Part shown: positions 46,246 to 58,341 of the stretch, piece by piece | How the letters are laid out: each line of letters begins with the position of its first letter | Position numbering within the stretch: the first letter of the stretch is position 1 | Source: Clonostachys chloroleuca | Taxonomy: Eukaryota; Ascomycota; Sordariomycetes; Hypocreales; Bionectriaceae | Reading direction: 5' to 3' | NCBI GenBank assembly: GCA_037952775.1 | Contig: JBANAY010000001.1 | Coordinates: forward strand, 3,782,001 to 3,846,000 | Length of the DNA stretch: 64,000 nucleotides | The notes under the pieces: generated by a model | Seen by the model: only the letters and a program-made list of their open reading frames with translations | Told to the model about the DNA's origin: nothing | The model's database searches: none | Position numbers and translations under genes: made by a program

Positions 46246-49083
46246 TTATGCTCGATCTCGTAGTGCCTGTTGTAGACTTCCACTTCTTGCTCTGGCGGCT
46301 CCCAGCGGACCAACTGATGGCCTGCTTCCATGCACCCTATGAACCCACTCCAAGACCGTCTCATAGCAAAGGACAAACTGTCGCAGACTCTGCACCATGC
46401 TAAGTCTCTGTCGTCTAAAATCTTCCACCGTTGTCTCAATGAGATCAACCGTATCATCAGCAACCCAGCTGGCGTTGCTCAAAGCCTCCCCTGAACGAGT
46501 TCCCCTTTCATCAATCGACTTCTGGATGCTAGCATTGCTGAAGCTCATCTTGCGATTCGTCTTTGGTGAAACAATATCATGAGCCTCATCCATCTGGATG
46601 TCCCCTTCCTCATCGCCCTTGACTTGGTGATTGGCACTCCTCGCGCGACGTTGTCGTTTCAACATGTCAATAACACTATCAACGGCGCAGAAAGTACCTG
46701 TGCGACCACAGCCAGCAGAACAGTGCACCAGCATGGGTCGTACGCGCTTGTCTGACTCTGGCTCGTCGTGCCAAGTAGCCTGTGTATGATTGATCGAAGC
46801 CCGGCCGCCCACAACCGATGGCGTCTCCAGGGGGAGAGCAGCGCGCTGCATGATGTTGGCAAGCTCTACCAGGGCGAGCAGGTGAGAGGGCTGAGCTGGG
46901 GCTCCAAAGTCTGGCCATGACGAGAAGTGTAGCTGAGTGATCTCTCGCATTGGTTCGAAAGGATGGGCTGAGTGAGATAGTGCAAACTTTCGGATAACAA
47001 CGTATGGCGTTTCAGCTTGAGTCGTGACCGGTCGGCTCGATGGCGCAGGGGTCTCAAAAGCTGCCATGGTGTTGGCCCTTCTCCGAGGAATCTCTCCCAT
47101 CGCAGTCGGCGAAGGAGAAACGATCGAATCGCCCCGGTGTTTGTCGATGTCAAGCGAAGCCTTCTTTTCCGATAAAGGCTTTAGTTTAAGATGTCCGTAG
47201 TCCTTCTCTTTCCAGTACGAGTGACATTTCAGCTGGCCACCTTCCGATTCAGCCGTCAACATGACAATGACACGAACGTCTTGTTCCCATACAACAGACC
47301 AGAAATCCTATAACAACAGTTCAGTCAGTCAGCCTTCTATTGTCTATCGCTGCGTGGAGGGGAAGCTCCAGGATTAGTGTCTTACCTCAAACGTCGTGGG
47401 GAGAGGGCCCTGGGAGGCGATGTAGCGCTTGTTGCTCATCGAGGACTGGATGTGGCTTGCGTTTACATAGTCACATGAACCATCCGGCTTGCAATGTAGC
47501 TTAACCCTTGCGTGCTCAAACGGAAGAATGTCTTTATACCGGTTCTTACCACCTTGCTCAACTCCAATGAGCTGCACGGCCCCTTTGACATTATGCTTCG
47601 GGTTGAATGCGGCATAGGCGCTCTTCATTCGAGACATCTCATCCTTCTCGATGTGTAGAAATTTGTCTGCCACCTTCTTACCCTTGTTGGGTTCCTCTGC
47701 GGCCTCACGAAGCCATTTCGGGAGAAGCGGCGAATCCAATGCCTCGGGGCGGGACAGCTCGAACTGACCAACACCATCGGCCAGATCCATATTCTGGCGG
47801 ATGTTGGAGAAGAAGGGGTTCGGCTCATTCCCACATGTTGGAAGCGACACGCCTCCAATTACTGGGGCCAATCCTTTGCTGGATGCACCGCAAGCAGATT
47901 CGCAAGAGGATCTCTGTTCAAGCAAGGTTGGGTAGTTTTCCTGGAAAGCGGTGAATCCTCCACGCAGAATGAAAGTTTCTCCCGAGTAGCCCTCGTTTGT
48001 GAATTTCTTAATCATATTCTGGGGTGCCACTGCATCTCTCTTATCGGACGAGTAAGCATCATAGACAACAATTGTCTCCATGTCTCGCCACGTCGAGAAC
48101 TTATCGGCGTCAGTTTCGCTAGAGAAAGTCTGCTGTAGTCTCTGGGTGTTAAATGTAGCTCTTTTCAACAAGGTGGTCGGTATACACAGGTTGAGAGCTC
48201 CCTGGATGTGAGATTGCGCGTAATTTTGCGAAGATCGAATGTCTAGTACGAGCAGGCGGCCTTGGTTCGTGTCACTCATCATATCCTTAAGTTGCTGTCC
48301 AGATATCATTGGTTGTGTCACATCCAGCTTGATCGGCATGGTCGCTGCACGGCTAACCTCACCAGGCGAAGGTAATGGCGGCTCTAATTTGTGCTCCATT
48401 ATAGACAGTCGAGGGTCGCGATCCTCCGCCTTGGTGAGGCCAGTTCGCTGCTGCGTGCCCTCAATTGGCCTTGGAGATTCATATCGAGTAAGGCCACCCA
48501 GCTGCAATGGGAAGAGTGATGACTCTGAATTTCGCTTCGAGTCCGATGAAACATATGCTGAATCGTGAAGGCTATCCTGGTCTATATCCATCTTGAAAAC
48601 TGGCTGGCGATCCTTGGCGGAGTTGGCGAAACGTGGAAACGCCCTTTCTGAATCCGCGTCGCTCGCGTGAGTGTGCCATCTAGGCGGCGGGGGAGGCCGT
48701 GTGGGCGCATTCCTGACAGTCGGCAGGCCGAAGGTGGCTGATGATATCGAGAGTGACATGCCTCGGTTAAGGTCAGCTTGACGCTTGAAAGCTTCAAACT
48801 CGGGATTGGCGTCCAGGGGCAATTGCGTGGGGATGGCGGCGGCAAAGGACTTGACGGAGGAGGACGGAGGACTCCAATTGTTCCGACCCAGGCCAGACGA
48901 ATCCCGAGGGTCATTGGTCGAGTCGACCACAAGGCCAAAGTAGTTAGGGCTGGATGACCTCATCTTGACTGGCCGGCCAGGAGAGAGCTTGGGCGCGTAG
49001 TTCTGGCCAGTCGAATAAGGGGCTCGCGGTGATGACAAGGGGCTCGCGGGCTTGTTGCTCGGCTTGATGATGGCGCAGCCCAT
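46246..49083 (-). CDS. Rhodanese-domain protein tyrosine phosphatase, Pyp1/Pyp2-like
   Basis: Two exons (47386-49083 and 46246-47307) encode 919 residues. A long disordered N-terminus leads to a rhodanese/CDC25-like domain at about 255-395 (QGRLLVLDIRSSQNYAQSHI, FILRGGFTAFQENYP). A classical tyrosine phosphatase domain follows from about 500 (YVNASHIQSSMSNKRYIASQ), with WPDFGAP as the WPD loop, HCSAGCGRTGTF as the P-loop (Cys about 762) and SLRQFVLCYETVLEW as the Q-loop helix. This architecture matches fission yeast Pyp1/Pyp2, which dephosphorylate the stress MAP kinase; the MAPK target is inferred. The protein starts MGCAIIKPS, an N-terminal acylation-like signal. About 50 extra residues interrupt the phosphatase domain after KLKPLSEKK. 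The C-terminal 25 residues look unconserved. Confidence 0.9.
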
Positions 49084-52000
49084 GGGAAGAATAGTTGTGA
49101 GAGTGGTGAGAGAAGGAGCCAGGTGTTTTGGGCGTAGCTGTTTTCATAGTGTAGTTAAGAGGCGTTCGCTCGCCAGGCTTTGCGTCATGCATGATGATCA
49201 GTCTTTGGGAGCAGGGGCAACTGTGGAGCTCCTTGGAATCGAATAAGCGCTGGTTGCAAATTCGACACGGGAGAAGACGCTGCAATTCTCATGAAGCCAT
49301 GGTTCTAGATCGGTCTCTAATATGTGGTCTCGTATATGGTAGGTGAATTGGGGAAATAAATGGTGGGAATGGCGAGCAGGAGAAGCTGCCAATGCGGGTG
49401 TGGCAAGGATATGAGGCGCGCGGGAGAGAGGCGGAGGGGTAGGCGTAGGCAATGAGAAATAGGTCCCTGAATAGACGTCGGTGGCGAAGAGTGGTTGGTG
49501 GCTCGGCGGCACTTGATATGTCAGAGGCGGATAACAACACTGTGGGTTTCGATCTGCTTCGCCCAAGTAAGTTTAAGGTAAAGCGACGGCCTATTTGCGG
49601 ATCTCGACTGTCATGCGAGGAGGCAGCCTAAAGAAAAAGTCGCGTAAGGGTCCAGCCAGGCCAGCCGTGAAGTAGAAGGAGCAATGCGGTCGAAAAGGCA
49701 GGCGCGTTGCCAAAAAGAAAGCCGAACCGAAAGAAGAAGGAACGAAGGAAGACGGGCGGTTTAGTAGGCCGTAGTGCGAACAGTGGGAGAGTAAGAAGAA
49801 GAGAAAAAGGCGAATAGGGCCGTCGTGGGGAGAGACAGCACAGCAAGAACAAACAAGAAAACCCCGCTTGCTTGCTCGGACTAGCCAGGTGGGAAGGGAG
49901 AACGAAGGTCGAGATCAGAGCCAGCTAGCCTTGGTAATAACGGCAAGGGCAGAGCAAAGGGCAGATGGCGCGGATTTCCAATCGTCAATGGGATGGAAGC
50001 GGCTGGTCAATAGGCGAAAAGGGCGTAATTAAGAAGAACCAGTACCAGGGCCAAGATCAACTAGGTTGGGAATTGGGAGCAACTTAATTAACACGGCGGG
50101 ACTAGATGCAGGAAGAGCAAAGAACATATCAAAGAATATTGGTGGAAGACGGGAATAATAGACGCAGCCTACGAAATGGGAAAGGAAGTAGGAAACTACC
50201 CAGCTCAACTATTGCGCTATCTCACCTAGTTGTATGTCGGCGAGGAGTAGCTCATGTACTTGCAGTGGCAGGTTGTTCTACAGACACTCCTGCTGGGCTA
50301 ATTAGGATCCCGACCACTGAGGAACAAAGTGGATGGGAGGTGGGGTGTGGGAGGGGCTAAAGGGACGAGGGGGGCTCTTAATTATTAATGACCATGCCAT
50401 GGATTGTGGCAGATCTGGGTCGCTCGCAAAGCCAATCATTCTGATGTCTGTCCATCAGCCACTGCAATGCGTTGATTGGATAGAGTTGAGACGGTCTCTC
50501 TGCCTCGAGGAGGCTGCCAATTCCAGGAGCGAGGCGAGGGCTGCACCACGACAGGCCCAGGAGCTCGACAAGTACTCAGGTGGCATAGAGTGTCTAGAGA
50601 GATGGGTACAACACATGTGCCGCCGTGTGTGAGAGAGGATGAGGGTCGATATGGGTGCTGTGTCATGCCCTTTGTGCGCCTCGTGGGCAAGAGTCATGAG
50701 TATCCAGCACCCGTTACATATCCATATCACTAGCGCGGGGAAGCGTACCGACCTTCCCTCCCGCTGACCTGACAGGACAAAGACTTGGGAGAAAAAAGGG
50801 CCAGGCCAATGCCGTGCATAAGACGGTGAGACGATGAGGAATCGGGAGGGTTGGACGTGCTTTAGTCGCGTGGTGACGACGGTGGGCCAATGGCAAAGGG
50901 GAAGGGCGAAATCCATCTTACACCATGTGGTGGTAGGCGGGAAACCCTCCCATCTCCAAATGGCTTCAGGCTCTCCTATCGGACGACGAAGAGTTGTGCC
51001 CAGTCCCTGCGAGTTGCACATGCAAAGCAAGGACAGCCTGGCGAGCGAGGACGAGCGAGGACGAGCGATCTGCTCACTTACAGCCAATGCATTTGCTGCA
51101 GGCTGTACGTCTGCTCACCTGACCCAGGCAAGGTACCCGCCTGAGGAGAGATCCGTCTCTCCATTTCCAGCACTGTTTCTTTGACTGCATTAGCAAATTA
51201 GGTGGCACACTGGCTGGCGGCGGGAGCATGTTCCCGCTAGGAGGTACCTATTCCACCTGTGACCTGCCCACAGAGCAAATGCTGCCGTTCACCGCCCAGC
51301 AGGAGTTGAGCCCATTTCTTCTTCGGACTTGGATCATTAGCCCAACTGGGAAAAAGCTCCCAAATCAGTGAGGACCCTGCTTCGCCCTACGCCCTAAGTC
51401 GAATCTGCTTCTAGCACATCTGCCCACCAGATGATGGCGAGGTTACGGAGCTGAGGTCCGATGCACGCTGTGCTCGACGCAGTCGAGCACAGCGTGCATC
51501 TGCCATGAGTACATATACACATGACTGCAGGCTGGGAGCTGCGCAGATCTGTCTAGGCCAGTCCAATTAATTACCCACCCGTGTCTCTCTTCGCGTGGCT
51601 GCGAATTGGCATGCAGCGAATGATTTCAAGGCACAATTGCCAGGACGCGCAAGAAATGGTGGGGAAGGTGCGTCCTTTAGCAAAGGAGAAATCAGGCCGC
51701 CTATGACGAGTGTGGCAAAGATCTACGATACCGGCCAGGGCACGTCATTGTCGGTGGGACCCTGGACTCAGGCATGGGACAGCGTACTTGGATTCAAGGT
51801 TCAGCGCACCCGCCCATTCATCCCTTGGTTCAGCGCGCAAGTCGAGGAGCTATCAGGCTCTATTGACTCGACTATAGCCGTATCTGCATGCTCTGGCTTT
51901 CCATCTCCTGTTCGCCATATGAGCAGCAGCAGCGTGCCCTCGATGCCATGACTCTTCTAAGGGGGAGCTAACCCGGGGAAAATGGGGGAAAAAATCTCCC

Positions 52001-54820
52001 CAGTCCCAACGCCACAAAAGGTACAATCAAGAGGTACCTAAGCCTCCAGCTCTGCCCAATCCGTATATCGTGTCGGTGGGTATGGCACACCAAATGGCTG
52101 GCTGCAAGTAAATCACTGTTGCGACAGGATGTGTATCGCGTGAGCTCTCACGACTTGTTGAATGTCCCTTGGTCTGACCATTGCTTTCCTCTCTCTTCGT
52201 CGTTCGCCTTGCCAGAGTCGAGACGTCCTTCGCGACGTGGGAAATGGACTGCATCTCTAGCTGCAGCAACAAACGACTAGGCACGCACTGGCTCTCTGTC
52301 TGGCTGCACCACATCGTCATTCCTGCGTTCTACCGGGTGTGAGGTTAGGCCCTCCAACAAAGACAGCCAGCGACAGGGGGTGGGACGAGCGGGCTGCCAA
52401 CGTTGCTGTGCCGCGCTCACCCCCTATGACGCCGTTGGCACTCAGGCGTGGGGAGTCCAGAACCTTACAGAACTAACGATCGGCACCCCTTCTCTTGGAT
52501 ACTTAATTTCGTGTTGCTTGATCATCCATGATTCCCTCCCCTCAGACATTCCAGACCCCCATCGGCGCCTGGGACAATCTCTCGTCCCGAGCTTGAGTTG
52601 TCAGTAATTCCTAACCCACAACACGAACAGGCGCACGGGTCCAGACGCCCTCTCAGTCGCCGTACATATGCAAGAAGAGGAAGCTGTCATATGTATTATG
52701 AGATCTCACCTGCAGTATGATGAGGCTCGGCATTTACCTCTGGTCCGTGCCCTCCTCATGCAAATGATGACTGATGCTTGATGACTGATGTGACCTCGGA
52801 GCACTGCTCAGCGGGTGACCTGAGGGACGAATGAATGGGTGCATGGATAACATCCGACTCCTGGCATTCTCGTCTTCTGCTGATGCTACGTGCGACCGAA
52901 ATGTAAAACATGCTTGGGTTTGTGAGACTGGTTGGCCGTCTCTTGGATATGACGTATGGATGATAACAGAAAGCCGTCCCGGTGTCTCACCGTCTGCACG
53001 TTTTCCATCCTCACCTGCCTTTTCCACTCCCAATCACGTTTCCCTAGTTGGGTGATGCTACCGGGTGTCTTGGTGCACGATAACGTTGCGGCTGCTGTGG
53101 GATGGGAATTGCGACCGAAGCCAGAGTCTGGACGGGACCGAACGCGGAGACTGACAGACGACACTTGACATTCATCCAACTCTCCAGCTGAAACCCCCAG
53201 ATTGGGTAATTTTCTACGCCGTAGCATCACGCAGCGGCAGTACCTCGCATACGATGCAATGCAATTCGTTGTTGGTAGAGTACCAGCCGTAAATTGGCTG
53301 GTCATGCTTGTCCAATAAAGAGGGGCTGGCCCTGTGCCGCGCCGTGATGTGATGATGGCCCATCCGCAGTAAGCAAGTCTGTATGCCTCTCAACTCCCCG
53401 AGCGCCGATTGCCTCACTCCAGGGCTCGTCATTCTGGGCTGACAGCTCCCTCCTTCTGGCTGGTATTGCGCTTGCAACCCACACCTTGGGCCTGACCGTG
53501 GACGAAAAGGGGGGGAAGACCCCTGACTTCAGCCTCGCCCGCTTTTGTCCCACTGGCTGGCTGTTCGTCTCCGTTGTTCTTGACCGACTGCTCAAAGGAA
53601 TACGGCGATCCCTGATTCAACCCTCCCACTTTCCCTCCGGGCCGGCGAGGGGAGACGTCGCTCCGGAGTCTAGAACACCGGTCCAGCCCCCCTAAAAGCT
53701 CGGTCAACCTCTGAGCTGGCAAGATAGGGAAATCCTGCATACATAAGTCCGCAACCCATGCAAGCCTCCGCACGCACATGGTAGGTAGGTAATCGGGGCT
53801 TCTAGCACGCGCCCATCCCCGGTATGGTCTCATTCTTTTGAGGGGTGGGATAGAAGACCTTCCTCTTTGCTCGCCCATCCTCTAAATCGGAATGGGGTCC
53901 TGGGGCACTGGCAATGCTTCCCCCGTCCCTGGTTCTGGCAAGGGACACACCTGTCTAGCTCGACGCTCCGTCGGTGAAGCGGCGGCTCTGCCCAGGCCTT
54001 CCCCTTGGATCGTAGCCAAGCCCAACTGGTGTCAAATAGTCTGCCAGCCTCATTCGCGATTGATACAGGATCGGTGGGGTGGGCACGTTTCTCGCGGTAG
54101 GGGTCGAGGAGTTAGTTATTAAGCCCGAGATGCGTGACTGGAGCTTCACCACCCCCCACTGCGAGTTGTTAACCCTAGCGAGGCACTATACGCAGAGCCC
54201 GTTTATCCGTTATTATAAGTCTAGACCCTGGGGCGTGGGATGAGGTGTTGGTGCGCATTGTATTATAGTAGCATCTGCAACGCGCTGGAGGTATACTAGA
54301 TTCACAGCTCAGGAACTTGCCGCCGCTCTGTATGTCCTCGTGGCTGACATTCGATGCCTCCGGCATACACGGGCGACTTGACGGAGCCATGATTCGAACA
54401 GACTAGTGAGTCCGTATGCTGAGTGCGTGACTGACAATTCTCGCCACCAACTTCTCGAGACATCCGGTAATTCCACTGTTCCTGAGCTGCGTCATGCTCA
54501 CTCAATCTCATCAAATCCATTGATTTGTAATATACCATACCCGTATCATGCATGAAAGGTCTATCTATGTTGACAACACCGTCTCGCGGGATATCGAACT
54601 GTGACATTTCCGGTGATACGACAACGCCAACACCGACAGTTCCCACATGATTCCCACATCCATCCGTCTTCTGGCTCTGCATTTACGTTATGATTAGCAA
54701 ATTCAGCGCAGGCTGACCTGAACTATCGTATCGGATCGTTCTCGATACAGCCCCTTATCAACGGAAGACAAAGCTTGTTTTCGAACATGTGGAAAAAAGG
54801 AAACCAATATCATCGCCCGC
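49084..54820. other. Long intergenic region, about 5.7 kb, no gene recognised
   Basis: This is the longest gene-free stretch. The left part (to about 50000) is purine-rich on plus and should be the leader and promoter of the phosphatase gene. Remaining frames are short, shadow one another and show no domain. A duplicated GCGAGGACGA occurs near 51043-51066. The perfect hairpin at 51460-51500 is listed separately. Undetected short or non-coding genes are possible. Confidence 0.45.
51460..51500. repeat. Perfect inverted repeat, 19-bp arms, 3-nt loop
   Basis: The left arm (51460-51478, beginning GATGCACGCTGTGCTCGA) and right arm (51482-51500) are perfect reverse complements around a GCA loop (51479-51481). 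It is not followed by a T-run, so a terminator-like role has no support. It lies far from any recognised gene. Its function is unknown. Confidence 0.95.
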
Positions 54821-55908
54821 ATGTCTTCGCAAGCCGCGGACGCCTCCAGCGAGCGATTTCGGAACCACAAGCCGATTTCCAAGCTTGTGCCCGCCTACCT
54901 GCCTCAGGTCGGCTCGCCTTTGGTCGTCGACAATGACCTCTACGCGGCCATGCAGCAGGCGTTTCGGGTCCTCGTAAAAGAGTTCACCCTGTCCATCCGC
55001 CCCGGCCGGGCGTGAGAGGCGCCCGCCGGCTCCATCGCGAGGATCGGCACCCCTCAGGGAGCGCAGGTTGGTTCGTAACCCTCAAGTTCCGTAGGAGGGA
55101 AGCGTAGAGACCAGGCAGAAAGACACTCAACTCAGTGAAACTTTTGAACGATAGGCGACCTCAATATCTGGAACAGGCACAACCCGCCCGAGCGGTTCTA
55201 GGCCAACCGCACGGCTCGCACCTGAGCACCTCTGACCGCCTCTGGTTCTCGCTCCCGGCTCGCTGGCGTCGTACGGCGTGGGTGAGCGCGGCGAGCCGCG
55301 TCCACGAAGCTGCTGGGGACGAGTTGCCAACCCCTACATCAAGGCCGTGCTCTCCGGACGGCGCCCAGTACGGCTTCCACTACCAGTCGAACCCGGTCCG
55401 TACCGTCATGCCGCGAGGGCTGCGCGAGACGGGCGTCCGCGATATCGTCAAGACCCTCCAGTCAACGGGGCTAGATAAGGAAAGGATATAGTTTATGAAC
55501 CCGTGCCCTACCGAGGAGGGGGGCAGTCTTCAATTCCTCGCCGAGCAGGATCTCCTTATAGCTTTGAGTGTGTCGAATCTCCCCCTTTTTGCTCCCCTTT
55601 CTTTTTGAGATAGAACATCTTCTATCCATAAGCTTCAGATTAAACCCCTGGTATTCTGTCAGTACACTAACGGTCGTCCGGAACTTGCCCCGGGGGGCGA
55701 TCTCCCCCTCCGGGGTTTCGGCAGCGACAGCGAGGAGGAGATGATCAAGTGCTGCGGGCCCCTCAAACCCCAGGTCTACGAGCTGGAGGTCAAGGAGCTC
55801 TTGAAGACGGCCAGCTGGACGTCCGCCGAAACCTCCAAGTACCGTGGCAAGCACGGCGTCTGTCCTATCGAGGGCGAGGGCCCGGATAATCTGACGTCAA
55901 AGGAATAG
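54821..55908 (+). pseudogene. Degraded protein-coding region, identity unknown
   Basis: Protein-like segments lie on plus in changing frames. The first frame starts at an ATG at 54821 (MSSQAADASSERFRNHKPIS...), meets TGA at 55013, then continues open in frame to a possible donor at 55067. A second segment (DLNIWNRHNPPERF) is stopped by TAG at 55199 and TGA at 55223, with plausible protein between. Segments near 55320-55490 (VANPYIKAVLSG, DGAQYGFHYQSNPVRTVMPRG) sit in different frames. The last frame is open from about 55604 to a stop at 55906-55908 (LRGFGSDSEEEMIKCCGPL, KELLKTASWTSAETSKYRG). Stops fit TGG-to-TGA/TAG changes, compatible with C-to-T/G-to-A mutation, but that is inference. I do not recognise the protein. 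It could instead be a gene with unusual introns. Confidence 0.4.
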
Positions 55909-56214
55909 AGTAGGTGAATCACAATCCTGGTGAGTCAGTATGTAGTCACTCCACACATATATAGCTGCAGTCTACTGACTGCACTGCTTGCCCCAAACTA
56001 CAACATTCTAATTGGAGATTTCGTATCGTGACACATCACTTCGAACATCAAGTAAGGACACGGATGACCGCCAAAACGAAAGGCTTTTAAACCCAGTGCT
56101 CCACGCATCAGTCCCGTAGCTACATGAACAGCACGCCATCTTCACAATTCCTCTACCGGCCGAATCAAGTCCCTGTAAACAGCAATTTTGAGAATTTCTA
56201 TACTAGTTGTAAAA
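55909..56214. other. 3' intergenic region before rpt6
   Basis: About 300 bp, including the rpt6 3' UTR on the minus strand. Nothing else is seen. Confidence 0.4.
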
Positions 56215-57458
56215 TTACTTCCAAAGCTTGCCGAGAGAAACCTCCTTGTCATCATGCTTGTTGAGAACCTTGGCAGTAGCCAGCTCAAAGTCCTCTTGCG
56301 TGACGTGCACTCTGCGCTCACGCAGGGCGTACATACCAGCTTCTGTGCACACACCCTTCAGCTCGGCACCAGAGCACCCGTTCATCTTCTCGGCAATCTT
56401 CGTCAGGTTGATACCACGGGTAAGGTTCATCTTGCGGCTGTGGATGCGGAGAATATCGGCTCTAGCTTCGACACTTGGCGGTGGGAACTCGATTTTCCTG
56501 TCGATTCGACCGGGACGCAGCAGGGCGGGATCCAGAATGTCGAGACGATTGGTGGCCATGATGACCTTGATGTTCTTGGTGGGCTCGAAACCGTCCAGCT
56601 GGTTCAACAGTTCCAGCATGGTTCGCTGGACCTCCGAGTCACCGCCCGACGAGCCCTCCACTCGGGAGGAACCAATGCTGTCAATCTCGTCCATGAAGAT
56701 GATGGACGGGGCATGCTCACGGGCCATGACGAACAGCTCTCGCACCATACGACTACCCTCTCCGATGTACTTTTGCACCAGCTCGGAACCCGACACCCTA
56801 ATGAACTTGCAGTGCGTGTGGTGGGCGACAGCTCTGGCCAGCAGGGTCTTTCCGGTACCGGGGGGTCCGTACAGGAGGACACCCTTGGGTTGTGCGATAC
56901 CCAGCGACTCGAACAGCTCTGGGTGCTTCAGGCCAAGCTCGATGACCTCCTTGATTTCCTTGATCTGCTGATCAAGACCACCAATCATATCGTACGTGCT
57001 GTCGGGCACTTTTTCTACCATCATCAGGGAGACGAGAGGGTCGACCGATGATGGGAGGAGCTTCTCAAGCTTGTAGGAGTCGGAGAGGAGGGTCACTCGC
57101 TTTCCGGGGGTGAGCTTGGAGATGTCGACGCTGTCGGACACATCGACAACTGTTCACGAAATTAGCAAAAGGGCCCGGTCAACAACATAGCTATCTCGGG
57201 GCGGCTCGACTGGAGGAGCGTACCGTATTTCCCCTCGGGGTGGACCTTGACCAGGACTTTCTTGGTGCTCATAACCTTGACAACCTCACCCACATAGGAT
57301 CCGGGCTGCTGCAAGAGGCCCAGTTCCTCCCTCAACAAGCGGACACGAGAGTTGTAGTCATTACGCTGAGCTTCTAGACGACGCAGAGCAGCCTGACCCT
57401 TGAGGATCTCGAGCTTCATCGACTCGATCTTGTTGTGGTAGTACTCGTCGAGCGCCAT
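56215..57458 (-). CDS. RPT6: 26S proteasome regulatory subunit Rpt6
   Basis: Rpt6 (Sug1/PSMC5) is one of six AAA ATPases in the base of the 19S particle that unfolds substrates and opens the 20S gate. Two exons (57224-57458 and 56215-57149) give 389 codons, the normal length. Residues 1-60 are a coiled coil ([19 protein letters not shown]), then an OB domain. The AAA core has Walker A GPPGTGKT (about 173-180), Walker [10 protein letters not shown] (about 229-236), and the second region of homology ending in [13 protein letters not shown]. The C-terminus is GKLWK. The start at 57458 gives the conserved MALDEYY; an in-frame ATG further upstream (57749) would add 97 serine/proline-rich residues and is less likely. 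No frame break is present, although a C6 run lies in Walker A. Confidence 0.97.
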
Positions 57459-58341
57459 CTTGACGGCGGGTCTGCCGACGGCAGGGACAGGCAGGAACCG
57501 TGGGGTTGTTGGGGCGTGGTCGGGCTCGGGAATTGGCTGCTGCGGTAGCTCTGTATCGATGCTGCGTGATGCGGCTGAGGACGGCGAGTGCAGCGACTGG
57601 GAAGCGTGCTGCGGTGATGGAGGTGAAGCTGGGTTTGACGTTGACGGCGATGATGACCTATCTGGACTGGAAGGCTGCAGCTGGCTGACGACCCGCAGGC
57701 GAGAGCCTAACCAGGACAGCGACCAGCCAGAGCTCCCCGGAAAGCACATTTCGCCGGCTCCGGCCACCAGGCGCTAGAACCTACTATGACGAGCTTATCG
57801 GCGATGTTCACGATAAGAAATCTGTTGGCGGATGAACATCACATCACCTTTCTAGTTTCAAGAAGACAGCTTGAATATATGTCGAGATTGCAGGCATGGC
57901 TTTTTTTCTATTTTCTCAGCTACGTATGGAGAAAGTAGTCAGCCGACTGAGGCAGATTCCGGGACACCGTTTTGGCGGCCGCACCCTCAATTAGTCACGC
58001 CTAGGTCTGAGATAACCGACCGATTTCGATGGTTTTATAAGTCATGAGGGAGGTGTGGATGCATGTCACCAGGTCAGTTGCCTCAAGTACGAGGGGTTAA
58101 ATTCAACCGCCGTCTCTGTCCATCACATGCTTTACTATGTAGTTTCATATCCTCAATAGTCAAATCAAGATATGAGCAGAATTTATTGCAAGAGGTGAGA
58201 TTTAGGTAAATATCAAATAAGCTTGCATTCATGTTCATAAACGTGTACGTCTACCGTTTCTATTGATATCCCAATCCCAAAGAAAACCCAAATCTGTGCA
58301 AGTCATGTATCGGAACTCCAAAACAGGCGCCGGCTCATTTC
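57459..58341. other. Intergenic region between rpt6 and the antiporter gene
   Basis: This holds the rpt6 promoter and leader (left part) and the 3' UTR of the minus-strand antiporter gene (right part). No gene or repeat is recognised. Confidence 0.45.

Noticed and set aside
54370..54420. tRNA-like GTTCGAATC box on the minus strand
   Set aside because: No matching acceptor stem, anticodon arm or D-arm can be built around it.
56188..57051. Frame of 287 codons on plus opposite rpt6
   Set aside because: It is the antisense shadow of a highly conserved AAA ATPase gene, with no recognisable domain.
57459..57749. In-frame N-terminal extension of Rpt6 from an ATG at 57749
   Set aside because: The extra 97 residues are low-complexity serine/proline sequence, and Rpt6 normally starts MALDEYY with 389 residues. 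The upstream part is treated as leader.
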